Shown here: positions 26,491 through 34,714 of the stretch, piece after piece | How positions within the stretch are numbered: position 1 is the stretch's first letter | How the letters are laid out: each line of letters starts with the position of its first letter | NCBI RefSeq assembly: GCF_964186625.1 | Contig: NZ_OZ075108.1 | Span: 186,001-250,000, forward strand | Source of the DNA: Asticcacaulis sp. MM231 | GTDB taxonomy: Bacteria; Pseudomonadota; Alphaproteobacteria; Caulobacterales; Caulobacteraceae | Reading direction: 5' to 3' | DNA: 64,000 bases | Position numbers and translations under genes: made by a program | The notes under the pieces: generated by a model | Told to the model about the DNA's origin: nothing | Seen by the model: only the letters and a program-made list of their open reading frames with translations | The model's database searches: none

Positions 26491-27162
26491 TTACATATGC
26501 AGCAGATCGCTTACCGAATGCCAGACGATGACCGTGGCGATCCCCAGCAGGACAAGGCTTACAGCGATATCGAAACGCTGCTTGTTTTTCGGCTCGCTCA
26601 AAAGGTGCGACAGGGTAACGGCGCCCAAGCCGTAGCTGATCATGGCGATGACATCCATGCTGATCGCCGTGGCTGCGAGGACCATCATCTGCGGCGGCAT
26701 CGGCCGGTTCATATCGATGAACGGCGGCAGCACGGCGCTGAAAAACAGGGTGACCTTCGGGTTGAGCAGTTGCACCATGAAGCCGTCGCGAAACGCATGC
26801 CATATGGGGCTGTTCGTATCGGCTGGCTTGCTGAGGGAAAAGTTGACCGTCTCGTTGCGGATATCGAGGGCCGAGATCAGCGATTTCACGCTGATCCAGC
26901 CAAGGTACAGCCCGCCGGCGATGGCGATGAGGCGGAAGAGTAGGGGGGCGGCCAGCATAACCACCTGCAATCCGAAGGCGGCAGCGATAAACCAGATCAG
27001 TGTGGCCAGGTTGAGACCGAGGACGCCGAGCAGAACGCGGCGATGTGATTTCGTGAGCCCGACGCGCACACAGAACATGATGGCTGGCCCCGGCGACAGC
27101 GCCATCAGAAACATGGCCACCAGAAAGGCATAGTATTTGTTGAGGTCGACAAGGGCTGACAT
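26491..27162 (-). CDS. LysE/RhtB family amino-acid exporter
   Basis: This 223-residue inner-membrane protein has about six hydrophobic segments. The LysE signature is seen early (AMFLMALSPGPAIMFCVRVG) and again in FRDGFMVQLLNPKVTLFFSA, two conserved elements of the family. Members export lysine, homoserine, threonine or related metabolites; the substrate here cannot be told. It lies 18 bases beyond the end of the metallophosphoesterase gene on the same strand and may be the last gene of that operon. Confidence 0.9.
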   Translation of the reverse strand: MSALVDLNKYYAFLVAMFLMALSPGPAIMFCVRVGLTKSHRRVLLGVLGLNLATLIWFIAAAFGLQVVMLAAPLLFRLIAIAGGLYLGWISVKSLISALDIRNETVNFSLSKPADTNSPIWHAFRDGFMVQLLNPKVTLFFSAVLPPFIDMNRPMPPQMMVLAATAISMDVIAMISYGLGAVTLSHLLSEPKNKQRFDIAVSLVLLGIATVIVWHSVSDLLHM

Positions 27163-27180
27163 GCGCCGCCCATATCATAA

Positions 27181-27978
27181 TTATGCCGTATCAACAGCCT
27201 TGGTGTGCGTCACGGCTTCAAAAATCGTGAAGGCGCCGTTGTCGTAACGCAGCATGTCGATCCGCACGCTGGTTTCGGTGAAATGCAGCATGTTGAAACC
27301 CTGCGGCTGGCGGCGGATGCGCGTCGACATGGCGGTGGAGGCGCTGACGAACAGGGTCATGTGGTCCTCCTCCATGACACAATCCTGCCGGGTCTCGATA
27401 TAGGCGTGATGTTGATGGCCGGCCAGCACGATATCGATCTGCGTATTGGCGATCGTTTTCAGCAGTTCGGCCGAGTTAAAGACGGTGATATCGAGCGGGA
27501 ATTCTTTCGGACTCATCAGCGGGTGGTGCAGCACGAACAGACGCCAGGGCGCCGACGAAGCCGCGAAGCTTTCCTCGACCTGGCGGCACTGACGGGCGCT
27601 GACCGAGCCATTGGCCCAGTTCCAGTGTGGCAGGATGCGGCGCGCCGTATTGATGCCCTTTATATGGACCAGTGGGGTGGCCAGTTCCGGATTAAGGTCA
27701 TCAGTCAGGAAACGTTTGTAACGGCCGAACGGATTGATGAAGCGCGCCAGGTCCATGCCGGGCAGGTCATGATTACCTGGCACCATAAAGATCGGCATGG
27801 GAAAGCGCGCGAAGAAGGCCTGCGCCTGGGCGAATTCGGCATCGGTGGAGGACTGGGTGATATCACCGCTGGCGATGACCAGATCGGCCTCGGCATCCAG
27901 AATGTTGGCCAGCAGCAGGTCGCAGACCTCCGGATCGTGTGCGCCAAAGTGCAGGTCGGAAATATGGGCGATTTTCAT
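27181..27978 (-). CDS. Calcineurin-like metallophosphoesterase
   Basis: This 265-residue cytoplasmic enzyme carries all metallophosphoesterase motifs: ISDLHFG, ASGDITQ, VPGNHDLPG, LHHPLM and LAGHQHHAY. It resembles the 3',5'-cyclic nucleotide and lipid-phosphate branches; the substrate is not set by sequence. Its ATG overlaps the stop of the PAP2 gene by four bases, and the lipid kinase gene is three bases further upstream. This tight three-gene unit suggests a role in lipid phosphate metabolism. Confidence 0.9.
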   Translation of the reverse strand: MKIAHISDLHFGAHDPEVCDLLLANILDAEADLVIASGDITQSSTDAEFAQAQAFFARFPMPIFMVPGNHDLPGMDLARFINPFGRYKRFLTDDLNPELATPLVHIKGINTARRILPHWNWANGSVSARQCRQVEESFAASSAPWRLFVLHHPLMSPKEFPLDITVFNSAELLKTIANTQIDIVLAGHQHHAYIETRQDCVMEEDHMTLFVSASTAMSTRIRRQPQGFNMLHFTETSVRIDMLRYDNGAFTIFEAVTHTKAVDTA

Positions 27979-28787
27979 GAGGCGTCTCCCGGGGCATAGC
28001 GCAGGACATCGGCGCCATGGTGAAGGAGGATATTCAGCCCGCCGACCACGAGCAGGGTTATGCCAGCGACGGCGAGAAGCTTATAGGGCTCGATCGGTTC
28101 GGCCGGCCGCCACATGTAGAAAAGGCCTAGCAGGGCCAGCCACGCCGAGCCGAAGGCCAGTCCACCGGTGACATCGGACAGCCAGTGGGCGCCGACATAG
28201 AGGCGCGAAAAGGCGATCAGCCCGACGAAGAGAATGGCGCCGGTGAAGATCGGCAGGCGGGTCTTGAGCGGCAGGCTGCGGGCGATGATCATGATGAGAA
28301 AGCCATAGAGCACGGCATTGGTGGTCGAATGACCGCTGGGGAAGGAGAAAACGCTGACGCCATCATAGTGCAGATCGCCGGGGCGGGCGCGCTTCATCGC
28401 CAGCTTGATCGCCGAATTGATCGCCGAGCCGCCGCCTATCGCCATTATCCAGTAGAGCAGAGTATGCCAGGCGCTTTCACGCACCAGCCAAAGCCCAACC
28501 GCCAAGGCCACGCCGATCACCACCGGCGTATCACCAAGTTCGGTAATCCCGATCATGAAGTGATCGAGCCAGGGTGTGCGCAGGGCTTGCAGGGTGGCGT
28601 AGGTAGCAGTATCGGCCCATACCAGAGGATCGCCCCACACCATGTCCTCGATCACCTCGAAAAACAGCCAGGCGGCAAAAATCAGAATGAAGCCGAAGAC
28701 CAGCAGGGCGCGCCATTCCTGCCGGAAGGGTTCCGGTAAACGGCGCAGGCGGGCGTCGATCCATGGGTGTAGCCTGCGTGTCGGCAT
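27975..28787 (-). CDS. PAP2 family membrane phosphatase
   Basis: This 270-residue protein has about six membrane segments and the PAP2 active site: KLAMKRARPG, SFPSGHSTTN and SRLYVGAHWLSDV. PAP2 enzymes remove phosphate from phosphatidic acid, undecaprenyl pyrophosphate or lipid A on the outer side of the inner membrane. The first helix follows a basic N-terminus (FRQEWRALLVFGFILIFAA). It is the middle gene of a kinase-phosphatase-phosphoesterase operon, overlapping the next gene and starting three bases after the previous one. Confidence 0.92.
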   Translation of the reverse strand: MPTRRLHPWIDARLRRLPEPFRQEWRALLVFGFILIFAAWLFFEVIEDMVWGDPLVWADTATYATLQALRTPWLDHFMIGITELGDTPVVIGVALAVGLWLVRESAWHTLLYWIMAIGGGSAINSAIKLAMKRARPGDLHYDGVSVFSFPSGHSTTNAVLYGFLIMIIARSLPLKTRLPIFTGAILFVGLIAFSRLYVGAHWLSDVTGGLAFGSAWLALLGLFYMWRPAEPIEPYKLLAVAGITLLVVGGLNILLHHGADVLRYAPGDAS

Positions 28788-28789
28788 GA

Positions 28790-29704
28790 TCAGCTCTGCG
28801 CCGGGGTTGCCGGAAGCAGCAGCTTGACGAACTTCTGTTTCAGGCTGAAGCGCAGCGGTTCGGTCAGTTCCATTACCTCACCATCGATCGATACGACGTC
28901 GTGGCGCTGTTTGGTTTTTACCGTGACGCGCTTTCCGGTCATCTCGTTGAGGTCGGGGTCTTTCAGCCAGTTGCCGACCAGAAGGCGGGTGAGGAAGCGT
29001 AGGCGCGACATGTGGGTCAGGGTTTCCGGTGCATAGACCGCCAACTCGCCGCCGGTCAGGTTGGCGCGCTTGAAATTGCTTTGGGTCCAGATCGAGCTTT
29101 CGGCGAAACGGTTGATCGAAACGACCAGGGCCGGTGAGCGCAGGTGCATCTTCTGGCCGTCGATTTTCAGCGACAGGCGCTTGTTCTGGTTCTTTTCAAG
29201 GTTCTGCACTACGAACAGGAACATGCGTGGAATGAGCAGGAGATCGTTTTGCTGGCGGTTTTCCTCACGATAGACCGAGGCTTCGGGCATGGTTCCGATG
29301 CTGGCGCAGCACAGGAAGATTTCGCCATTGACGAAGCCGGCATCCATCACACTGGGCTGCGCACCCGCGGTATAGGCCGAAAGCGCCTGTTGCAGGGTAG
29401 TGAGGCCGAGATCGTGGGCCAGCAGGTTCATGGTGCCAAACGGCAGGATGCCGAACGGCTTGCCGTGGCTGGACATATATTTCGCGGTTTCCCGAATGGT
29501 GCCATCGCCGCCGCCGATCAACAGGGGGGTGTTCTGTTTCGACAGGCGCGCCAGATTGTCCCGCATGTCCTCGGGCGCGGAGAAGAACAGTTCCGCGACA
29601 CCGATACCGCTGTGGGTGATGGCGCTTTCAATGGCTGGCTGCCCCATATTGAGCACGGTGCCGGACTTGCCGTTGATAAGAATATTGAACACTTGATCTG
29701 TCAT
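28790..29704 (-). CDS. Diacylglycerol kinase family lipid kinase
   Basis: This 304-residue enzyme of the DgkB/YegS type has the catalytic GGGDGTIRETAKY and FGILPFGTMNLLAHDLGL near residues 60-100. The N-terminus (FNILINGKSGTVL) is the usual start. These kinases phosphorylate diacylglycerol, ceramide or other lipids at the inner membrane surface. It is the first gene of an operon with a PAP2 phosphatase and a metallophosphoesterase. A short spacer separates it from a small membrane protein on the same strand. Confidence 0.9.
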   Translation of the reverse strand: MTDQVFNILINGKSGTVLNMGQPAIESAITHSGIGVAELFFSAPEDMRDNLARLSKQNTPLLIGGGDGTIRETAKYMSSHGKPFGILPFGTMNLLAHDLGLTTLQQALSAYTAGAQPSVMDAGFVNGEIFLCCASIGTMPEASVYREENRQQNDLLLIPRMFLFVVQNLEKNQNKRLSLKIDGQKMHLRSPALVVSINRFAESSIWTQSNFKRANLTGGELAVYAPETLTHMSRLRFLTRLLVGNWLKDPDLNEMTGKRVTVKTKQRHDVVSIDGEVMELTEPLRFSLKQKFVKLLLPATPAQS

Positions 29705-29767
29705 GCCGCCGCATTCCTTGTATCTGAGCCTTTATAGAGCAAAGCGCGGTGCAAAGATTCAATATGA

Positions 29768-30226
29768 CTAGCTTGTGGGGCGTGGGGTTCGTGACCCCAC
29801 GTTCGATTTGGTAATTTTTCCAAACAGCCAGAGCACAAGTATGACAGCGATAAGGGCAAAACAGGCATAACGCAGGACTTCGAAAACCTGAACCACAACC
29901 AGTGGTGTATTGTCCCATGCAAAGGCGGGACGTTCCGGATTGATCCAGCGGTAATCCGACCTAGCCAATGTAGCCGTTGTGCCGCACATCGCCGCTTCAA
30001 AAACCAGCGTAAAGATGAGCGACAGTCGCTTGGCAAAGAAGAAAGAAACCGCGCTCACGACAAGCAGGATAACGGAAAAGAAAATGTGCTTGAACACAAG
30101 TTCAGACACAAGATCGCCGCTATCATCCCACATCGCCAGAGAGTAGCCAATGGCGATATACCCCTGCAAAAGCGCTTGCAGGATAAGGGTTCCAACTATG
30201 ATAGCCCCTTTTCCTGCTTGCTTCAT
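29768..30226 (-). CDS. Hypothetical membrane protein with repeat-derived C-terminus
   Basis: This 152-residue protein has about four hydrophobic helices (IIVGTLILQALLQGYIAIG, HIFFSVILLVVSAVSFFF, LIFTLVFEAAMCGTT and YACFALIAVILVLWLF). No family is recognised. The last dozen residues (SNVGSRTPRPTS) are read from a palindromic intergenic repeat at 29781-29801, so the natural end may have been replaced when the repeat inserted. It lies six bases past the argG end. Confidence 0.7.
   Translation of the reverse strand: MKQAGKGAIIVGTLILQALLQGYIAIGYSLAMWDDSGDLVSELVFKHIFFSVILLVVSAVSFFFAKRLSLIFTLVFEAAMCGTTATLARSDYRWINPERPAFAWDNTPLVVVQVFEVLRYACFALIAVILVLWLFGKITKSNVGSRTPRPTS
29781..29801. repeat. GGGGT palindrome inside the end of the membrane-protein gene
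   Basis: CGTGGGGTTCGTGACCCCACG is a perfect 8-bp stem with a five-base loop, of the same type as the one at 10311-10330. It encodes part of the C-terminal tail of the gene above. Confidence 0.7.
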
Positions 30227-30231
30227 AACTC

Positions 30232-30633
30232 TTACTTACTACGTTGATCGCGCTTCGCCGCCACGCGCAGGCGCAGGGCATTGAGCTTGATAAAGCCCGC
30301 CGCATCGCGGTGATCGTAAGCCACCTTGCCCTCTTCGAACGTGACCAGATCCTGATCGTACAGCGAATAGGGGCTTTCGCGGCCGGTGATCGTGACATTG
30401 CCCTTGTAGAGCTTGATAGTGACGCGGCCGGTGACCTTGTCCTGGCTGTAGTCGATGGCGGCCTGCAGCATGTTGCGCTCCGGCGAGAACCAGAAGCCGT
30501 TATAGACCAGCGAGGCATATTTCGGCATCAGCTCGTCCTTCAGGTGCATGGCGCCGCGATCGAGCGTGATCGAACTCGATGCCGCGGTGCGCCGCCAGAA
30601 GTATGGTGCCGCCGGGGGTCTCATAAACGCCAC
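30232..30633 (-). CDS. argG: Argininosuccinate synthase, C-terminal part (second frame)
   Basis: From about 30582 downward this frame encodes the end of argininosuccinate synthase: [57 protein letters not shown] and [13 protein letters not shown]. The first 15 or so codons of the open frame are out-of-frame sequence. The N-terminal portion of the enzyme is in the overlapping frame. An extra T in GAG-T-TCG-ATC at about 30585 explains the break; without it the expected HRGIESITLDRG is restored. Confidence 0.9.
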   Translation of the reverse strand: MAFMRPPAAPYFWRRTAASSSITLDRGAMHLKDELMPKYASLVYNGFWFSPERNMLQAAIDYSQDKVTGRVTIKLYKGNVTITGRESPYSLYDQDLVTFEEGKVAYDHRDAAGFIKLNALRLRVAAKRDQRSK

Positions 30634-31471
30634 GCGACTTCATGCCGACGAAGCGGTTCTCGACCAGATCGAGACGACCGACACCATTGTCATGGCCCAG
30701 TTCGTTCAGCTTGGTCAGGATGGTGGCCGGCGACATGGCCACGCCATTGATCGCCACCGGATCGCCGCGCTCGAAATCCATGGTGAAGACGGTCGGGGTG
30801 TCGGGGGCGGCTTCCGGCGAAATGGTGCGCTGATAGACGAATTCCGGCGCTTCGACGGCCGGATCTTCCAGCACCTTGCCCTCGGAGGACGAGTGCAGCA
30901 GGTTGGCGTCGACCGAGAAGGGCGCATCGCCGCGCTTGTCCTTGGCGATCTGGATCTGGTGCTTTTCAGCGAAATCGAGCAGGGCTTCGCGGCTCTTGAA
31001 ATCCCATTCGCGCCACGGCGCGATGACATTGATGTCGGGCTCAAGGCCATAATAGCCAAGCTCGAAACGGACCTGATCATTGCCCTTGCCGGTGGCGCCG
31101 TGTGATACGGCATCTGCGCCGACCTGACGGGCGATTTCGATCTGGCGCTTGGCGATCAGCGGACGGGCGATCGAGGTGCCGAGCAGGTACTGGCCTTCAT
31201 AGACCGTGTTGGCGCGGAACATCGGGAAGACGTAGTCCTTCACGAACTCTTCGCGCACGTCTTCGATGAAGATGTTCTCGGGCTTGACGCCAGCGGCCAG
31301 CGCCTTGGCGCGCGCCGGTTCGATCTCGCCACCTTGGCCCAAGTCGGCGGTGAAGGTGACCACTTCCGCATTGTACTCGGTCTGGAGCCACTTGAGGATA
31401 ATCGAGGTGTCGAGACCGCCGGAATAAGCGAGGACGACTTTCTTGACGGGCTTTTCAGACGAAGCGGACAT
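30500..31471 (-). CDS. argG: Argininosuccinate synthase, N-terminal part (first frame)
   Basis: This frame carries the nucleotide-binding and synthetase domains of ArgG, which joins citrulline and aspartate using ATP in arginine synthesis. Motifs include [18 protein letters not shown] (P-loop of N-type PPases), [18 protein letters not shown] and [19 protein letters not shown]. It starts at ATG 31471. After AAHRGIE the frame runs into nonsense because of an apparent one-base insertion near 30585. The true gene would span 30232-31471 and encode a protein of roughly 410 residues, a normal length for the family. It is a single core gene, so a sequencing error is likely. Confidence 0.93.
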   Translation of the reverse strand: MSASSEKPVKKVVLAYSGGLDTSIILKWLQTEYNAEVVTFTADLGQGGEIEPARAKALAAGVKPENIFIEDVREEFVKDYVFPMFRANTVYEGQYLLGTSIARPLIAKRQIEIARQVGADAVSHGATGKGNDQVRFELGYYGLEPDINVIAPWREWDFKSREALLDFAEKHQIQIAKDKRGDAPFSVDANLLHSSSEGKVLEDPAVEAPEFVYQRTISPEAAPDTPTVFTMDFERGDPVAINGVAMSPATILTKLNELGHDNGVGRLDLVENRFVGMKSRGVYETPGGTILLAAHRGIEFDHARSRRHAPEGRADAEICLAGL

Positions 31472-31553
31472 GGTGAGCTGACCTTAAGTTAGAATTTACG
31501 GGCGCTTTAGGGTTTACGCCAGAACTATGCAAGTCTTATGTAAGTCATTTTTT

Positions 31554-31628
31554 AGCTCAGTTGCCGCATGGCTCGCCGCAAAAGCGGCGGCGGGCGGTCG
31601 CCCTTGCCAAAATGACCTGCCATTTTGG
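31554..31628 (+). repeat. Structured intergenic repeat, copy 3
   Basis: Here the element has the opposite orientation: AGCTCAGTTGCCGCATGGC, then GCCGCAAAAGCGGC, GGGCGGTCGCCCTTG and hairpin CCAAAATG/CATTTTGG at 31607-31628. Core and outer CCAA/TTGG pairs match copies 1 and 2; the upper stem differs but pairs perfectly. It lies between argG and the end of pyrF, with no plus-strand gene following. Confidence 0.65.
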
Positions 31629-31630
31629 GA

Positions 31631-32323
31631 CTAAATATTCTGAATGGCGGCCAGAATAGCCTGCGTGGCGGCGACCGGATCGGCGACGCGGGTGATCGGA
31701 CGGCCCACCACCACATGCGAGGCGCCGTTGCGGAAAGCGTCTTCCGGCGTGGCGATGCGCTGCTGGTCATCGACCGAAGCCCCGACCGGACGTACGCCCG
31801 GCGTCACGATCAGGAAATCAGCGGGCACACGGGCGCGGATCATGGCCGCTTCGTGCGGCGAGGCGACCACGCCATCCATGCCGCAAGCCACGGCCTGATC
31901 GACGCGACGCAGCACCAGATCGGCCAAGGGCACGCCATAGCCCATCTCGTCGAGATCGTCCTGCGTCAGGCTGGTCATGACGGTGACGCCGATGATTTTC
32001 GTGTTGGGATTGGAGCGGCCCTTAATCGCGGCCTTCATGACCTGCGGTTCGGCATGTACCGTTAGCAGATCACAGGCGCCGGAAGACGCCGCCTTGGCCG
32101 CACCTTCGACCTGGGCGCCGATATCGTGCAGTTTCCAGTCCTGAAAGACCTGCTTGCCTTGCGCCGCCAGCTCTTCGCACAGACGCAAACCGCCCTGAGC
32201 CAAAAGCGTCAGGCCGATCTTGTAGTAGCTGACGCTGCCGCCAAGGATTGTCACCAGGGCGCGCGCTGAGGCGAGGTCGGGTTCATCAAGGGCGACGATC
32301 AGGCGGGGATCGGCTTTCAGCAT
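31631..32323 (-). CDS. pyrF: Orotidine 5'-phosphate decarboxylase
   Basis: This TIM-barrel enzyme of about 230 residues makes UMP from OMP in pyrimidine synthesis. Motifs are RLIVALDEPD, YYKIGLTLLAQ, VFQDWKLHDIGAQVEGA (catalytic Lys and Asp pair), TVHAEPQ and LIVTPGVRP. The ATG at 32323 is preferred because AGAG lies nine bases upstream; ATG 32332 would add three residues. It is transcribed away from marC. Its stop lies just past copy 3 of the structured repeat. Confidence 0.93.
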   Translation of the reverse strand: MLKADPRLIVALDEPDLASARALVTILGGSVSYYKIGLTLLAQGGLRLCEELAAQGKQVFQDWKLHDIGAQVEGAAKAASSGACDLLTVHAEPQVMKAAIKGRSNPNTKIIGVTVMTSLTQDDLDEMGYGVPLADLVLRRVDQAVACGMDGVVASPHEAAMIRARVPADFLIVTPGVRPVGASVDDQQRIATPEDAFRNGASHVVVGRPITRVADPVAATQAILAAIQNI

Positions 32324-32418
32324 GCTACACATCTCTGCAAGGGGTTGCGATTAAGGGCGAATTGCTGTGTGGTGGCTTTCATTCGCTTGATACGGTCTGG
32401 GCCAGCCAATGACTTCTC

Positions 32419-33141
32419 ATTGAGTTCTACGTCAACTTTTTCATTACGCTTTTTGCCCTGATCGATCCGATCGGCAATGTGCCCATTTTCGCGGCCGCCA
32501 CCCAGAGCCAGAGCGTGCGTTCGCGCCGGTTGCTCAGTCTCTATATCGCCATTTTCACGGCGATCATCCTGACCCTGTTCTTCTTCGCCGGACTCAGCAT
32601 CCTGAAGTTTTTCGGCATTTCGATGGATTCCTTCCGTATCGCCGGCGGGCTGATCCTGTTCCTGATGGGGCTGGATATGGCGCGCGGCGATTTTCTGGAG
32701 ACCTTCAGCCATGCCGAGGAGGTCAAGAGCGGGGGTGATCCGGCTACTGGCGTCCAGCCGCTCGGTCACCGCGAGAGCGCCAAGAAATCGTTTGAAAAGC
32801 TGGTGGTGCCGTTCGCCTTTCCGCTGATGGTCGGTCCCGGCACGATCTCGACCGCTGTCATTCAGGCCGATGTGGCGGCCAAGATGGGCATCTGGGGCAC
32901 CGTCGCCGGCGTAGCGGCGATCTTCACCACAAGCGCCGCGGTTCTGGTCACCCTGTTGTTTTCCAACACGATTTCACGGGTTTTCGGGCGTGTCGGCATG
33001 GTTGTGGTGGTGCGGGTGCTGGGTCTGATCCTGTGCGCCCTGTCGGTGCAGATCATCATTTCGTCGGTGAGCGAGATAACGCACAATCTGATCCTGCCGA
33101 GCGCCGCCCATCCGTATGAGAGCACCACGCATCATCGTTAA
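32419..33141 (+). CDS. MarC family integral membrane protein (start uncertain)
   Basis: This protein of roughly 240 residues has about six membrane helices. Conserved parts are FFITLFALIDPIGNVPIFAA, GGLILFLMGLDMA, FAFPLMVGPGTISTAV and the C-terminal VVRVLGLILCALSVQII. MarC proteins are putative transporters of unknown substrate. The homologous N-terminus is in frame only from ATT 32419, after a TGA. An ATG at 32409 would be in frame if one base were removed between 32412 and 32421. A GTG at 32479 would delete the first helix. An insertion error, or rare ATT initiation, are the options. Confidence 0.82.
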   Translation: MEFYVNFFITLFALIDPIGNVPIFAAATQSQSVRSRRLLSLYIAIFTAIILTLFFFAGLSILKFFGISMDSFRIAGGLILFLMGLDMARGDFLETFSHAEEVKSGGDPATGVQPLGHRESAKKSFEKLVVPFAFPLMVGPGTISTAVIQADVAAKMGIWGTVAGVAAIFTTSAAVLVTLLFSNTISRVFGRVGMVVVVRVLGLILCALSVQIIISSVSEITHNLILPSAAHPYESTTHHR

Positions 33142-33147
33142 ATTAGT

Positions 33148-33945
33148 TTACCGATGAATTTTGCGCAACTGACCTGACGCCAGTTCCATCGTCCAGTCAC
33201 CGGGCACAATATTTAGCAAGGCCGCCACGGCTTTATTTGGTGCGCCGGGCACGCAGCACGGGCGGTTGGCTTCGGCGGCGACATAACCCTCACGCGCCAC
33301 CTCATCCGCGCCCATCCACCACCATTCGGGGACGGCCTTGGAGAGCTTGGAGCGCGTGCCGACCACGTCGTGAAATTCCGAATAGGTCCAACCGGGACAG
33401 AGTGCGCTGACGTGGACGCCGTGATCGCGCACCTCCAGATGCAGGCTTTGCGAGAAGCGCGTCAGGAAGGTTTTGATCGGGCCATAAAGCGTGTCGCCCG
33501 GCGAGGCCGGCAGGAAGCCTGCGAGCGAGGCGACATTGATGATGCGGCCAAATTTCTGCTCGATCATGCCGGGCAGGAAGCGGTGCGTCAGCTCCATCGG
33601 TGCCATCATCATGACCTGCATGAAGGCCTTGTGCTGTTCCAGGTTGTTAGCGACGAAGCCGCCGGGCTGGCCATAGCCGGCATTGTTGACCAGTCCGTCG
33701 ACATTGCGGCCAAGCGCCAGAAGGCTCTTTTGCAAGTCTTCCGGCGCATGGACTTCGGCCAGATCGGCCGGCAGGGCGTGGGCTTCGACGCCGAAACGCA
33801 GGCGGATTTCCTCGGCCAGTTTTTCCAGACGATCGGCACGGCGGGCGGTCAGGGCCACGTCCCAGCCGTGTGAGGCATAGGCGCGGGCGAAGGCCAGGCC
33901 AATGCCCGAGGAAGCTCCGGTGATCAGGACAAGACGGCGGGACAA
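33148..33945 (-). CDS. Short-chain dehydrogenase/reductase
   Basis: This 265-residue SDR oxidoreductase has the NADP-type Rossmann motif LVLITGASSGIGLAFARAY, LTARRADRL as cofactor-selecting segment, NNAGYGQ, and the catalytic YGPIK preceded by INVASLAG, placing Ser, Tyr and Lys. It resembles the DltE/YqjQ-type classical SDRs. The substrate is unknown. It converges on marC with a six-base gap and lies downstream of the Rrf2 regulator on the same strand. Confidence 0.9.
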   Translation of the reverse strand: MSRRLVLITGASSGIGLAFARAYASHGWDVALTARRADRLEKLAEEIRLRFGVEAHALPADLAEVHAPEDLQKSLLALGRNVDGLVNNAGYGQPGGFVANNLEQHKAFMQVMMMAPMELTHRFLPGMIEQKFGRIINVASLAGFLPASPGDTLYGPIKTFLTRFSQSLHLEVRDHGVHVSALCPGWTYSEFHDVVGTRSKLSKAVPEWWWMGADEVAREGYVAAEANRPCCVPGAPNKAVAALLNIVPGDWTMELASGQLRKIHR

Positions 33946-34085
33946 GTCGTTACCTCAGTTAGATTCAGGCCAGAAACGCAGGCAGGAAGCGAACACGAGC
34001 GCCGCTGAAAATGCAAGTAAATTCCAAGCCTTCAGACTTGGAAAGCACCCCGCCTTTGGCAGAGCCTTAACCGGCAAATGAGCCT

Positions 34086-34532
34086 TTAAACCGCGTATTC
34101 AACCGGCAGATCAGCCGTATGTTTGAGCAGATCGGCCACGGTAAAGGTGGAAAGGCTTTTGGCCGCAGCGATATTAGCCGCCATCATCGCCTCATTGACC
34201 GCCTTGGGAATGGCCTGGCTGATCGGGCAGCCTTCGGCGCCCAGCGGCGCGGAGCCGAGGTGGGCGCAGCCATTGACGGCCTTTAGGATTTCATCGAGCT
34301 TGATGTGTTCCGGTTTTTTCAGCAGCCATGCCCCGCCGGAAACGCCTGAGCAGGTGGCCAGCAGACCGGCCTTGGCCAGTTGCGTGGTCATGCGGCGGAT
34401 AACGACCGGATTGGTCGGGATGGAGGCGGCGAGCACAGACGAAGATACCGCCTGTTCACGAGAATAGGCGTTACGGTGGGCGAGGTAGGCCAGCGTGTGG
34501 GCGGCCACGGGAAATCTTTGACTATCTGACAT
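34086..34532 (-). CDS. Rrf2 family transcriptional regulator
   Basis: This 148-residue winged-helix regulator starts at ATG 34532 (MSDSQRFPVAAHTLAYLA). The recognition region reads AASIPTNPVVIRRMTTQLAKAGLL, followed by CSGVSGGAWLLKKPEHIKL, the usual wing. Cysteines in ATCSG, NGCAH and EGCPIS might bind an iron-sulfur cluster or sense redox, as in IscR or NsrR, but the spacing is not that of a named member. It diverges from kup1, and a link to the downstream SDR gene or to kup is possible. Confidence 0.88.
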   Translation of the reverse strand: MSDSQRFPVAAHTLAYLAHRNAYSREQAVSSSVLAASIPTNPVVIRRMTTQLAKAGLLATCSGVSGGAWLLKKPEHIKLDEILKAVNGCAHLGSAPLGAEGCPISQAIPKAVNEAMMAANIAAAKSLSTFTVADLLKHTADLPVEYAV

Positions 34533-34714
34533 TTGCGCTACTTTGATACGACAATTCCGGCCATCTTCATAGGGGGTTTCGCCCATCCCCTGCTGAGGCC
34601 GCAAGAATCCTGATTGAATATGGCTATAAATGGGCGTAAGAGCGCCGAGTTCAAGCGAGGGCCTCCCAAAGTGACTTTGTGTCATCTGCCATTGGCGCCT
34701 TCAGGAGAGTATAC

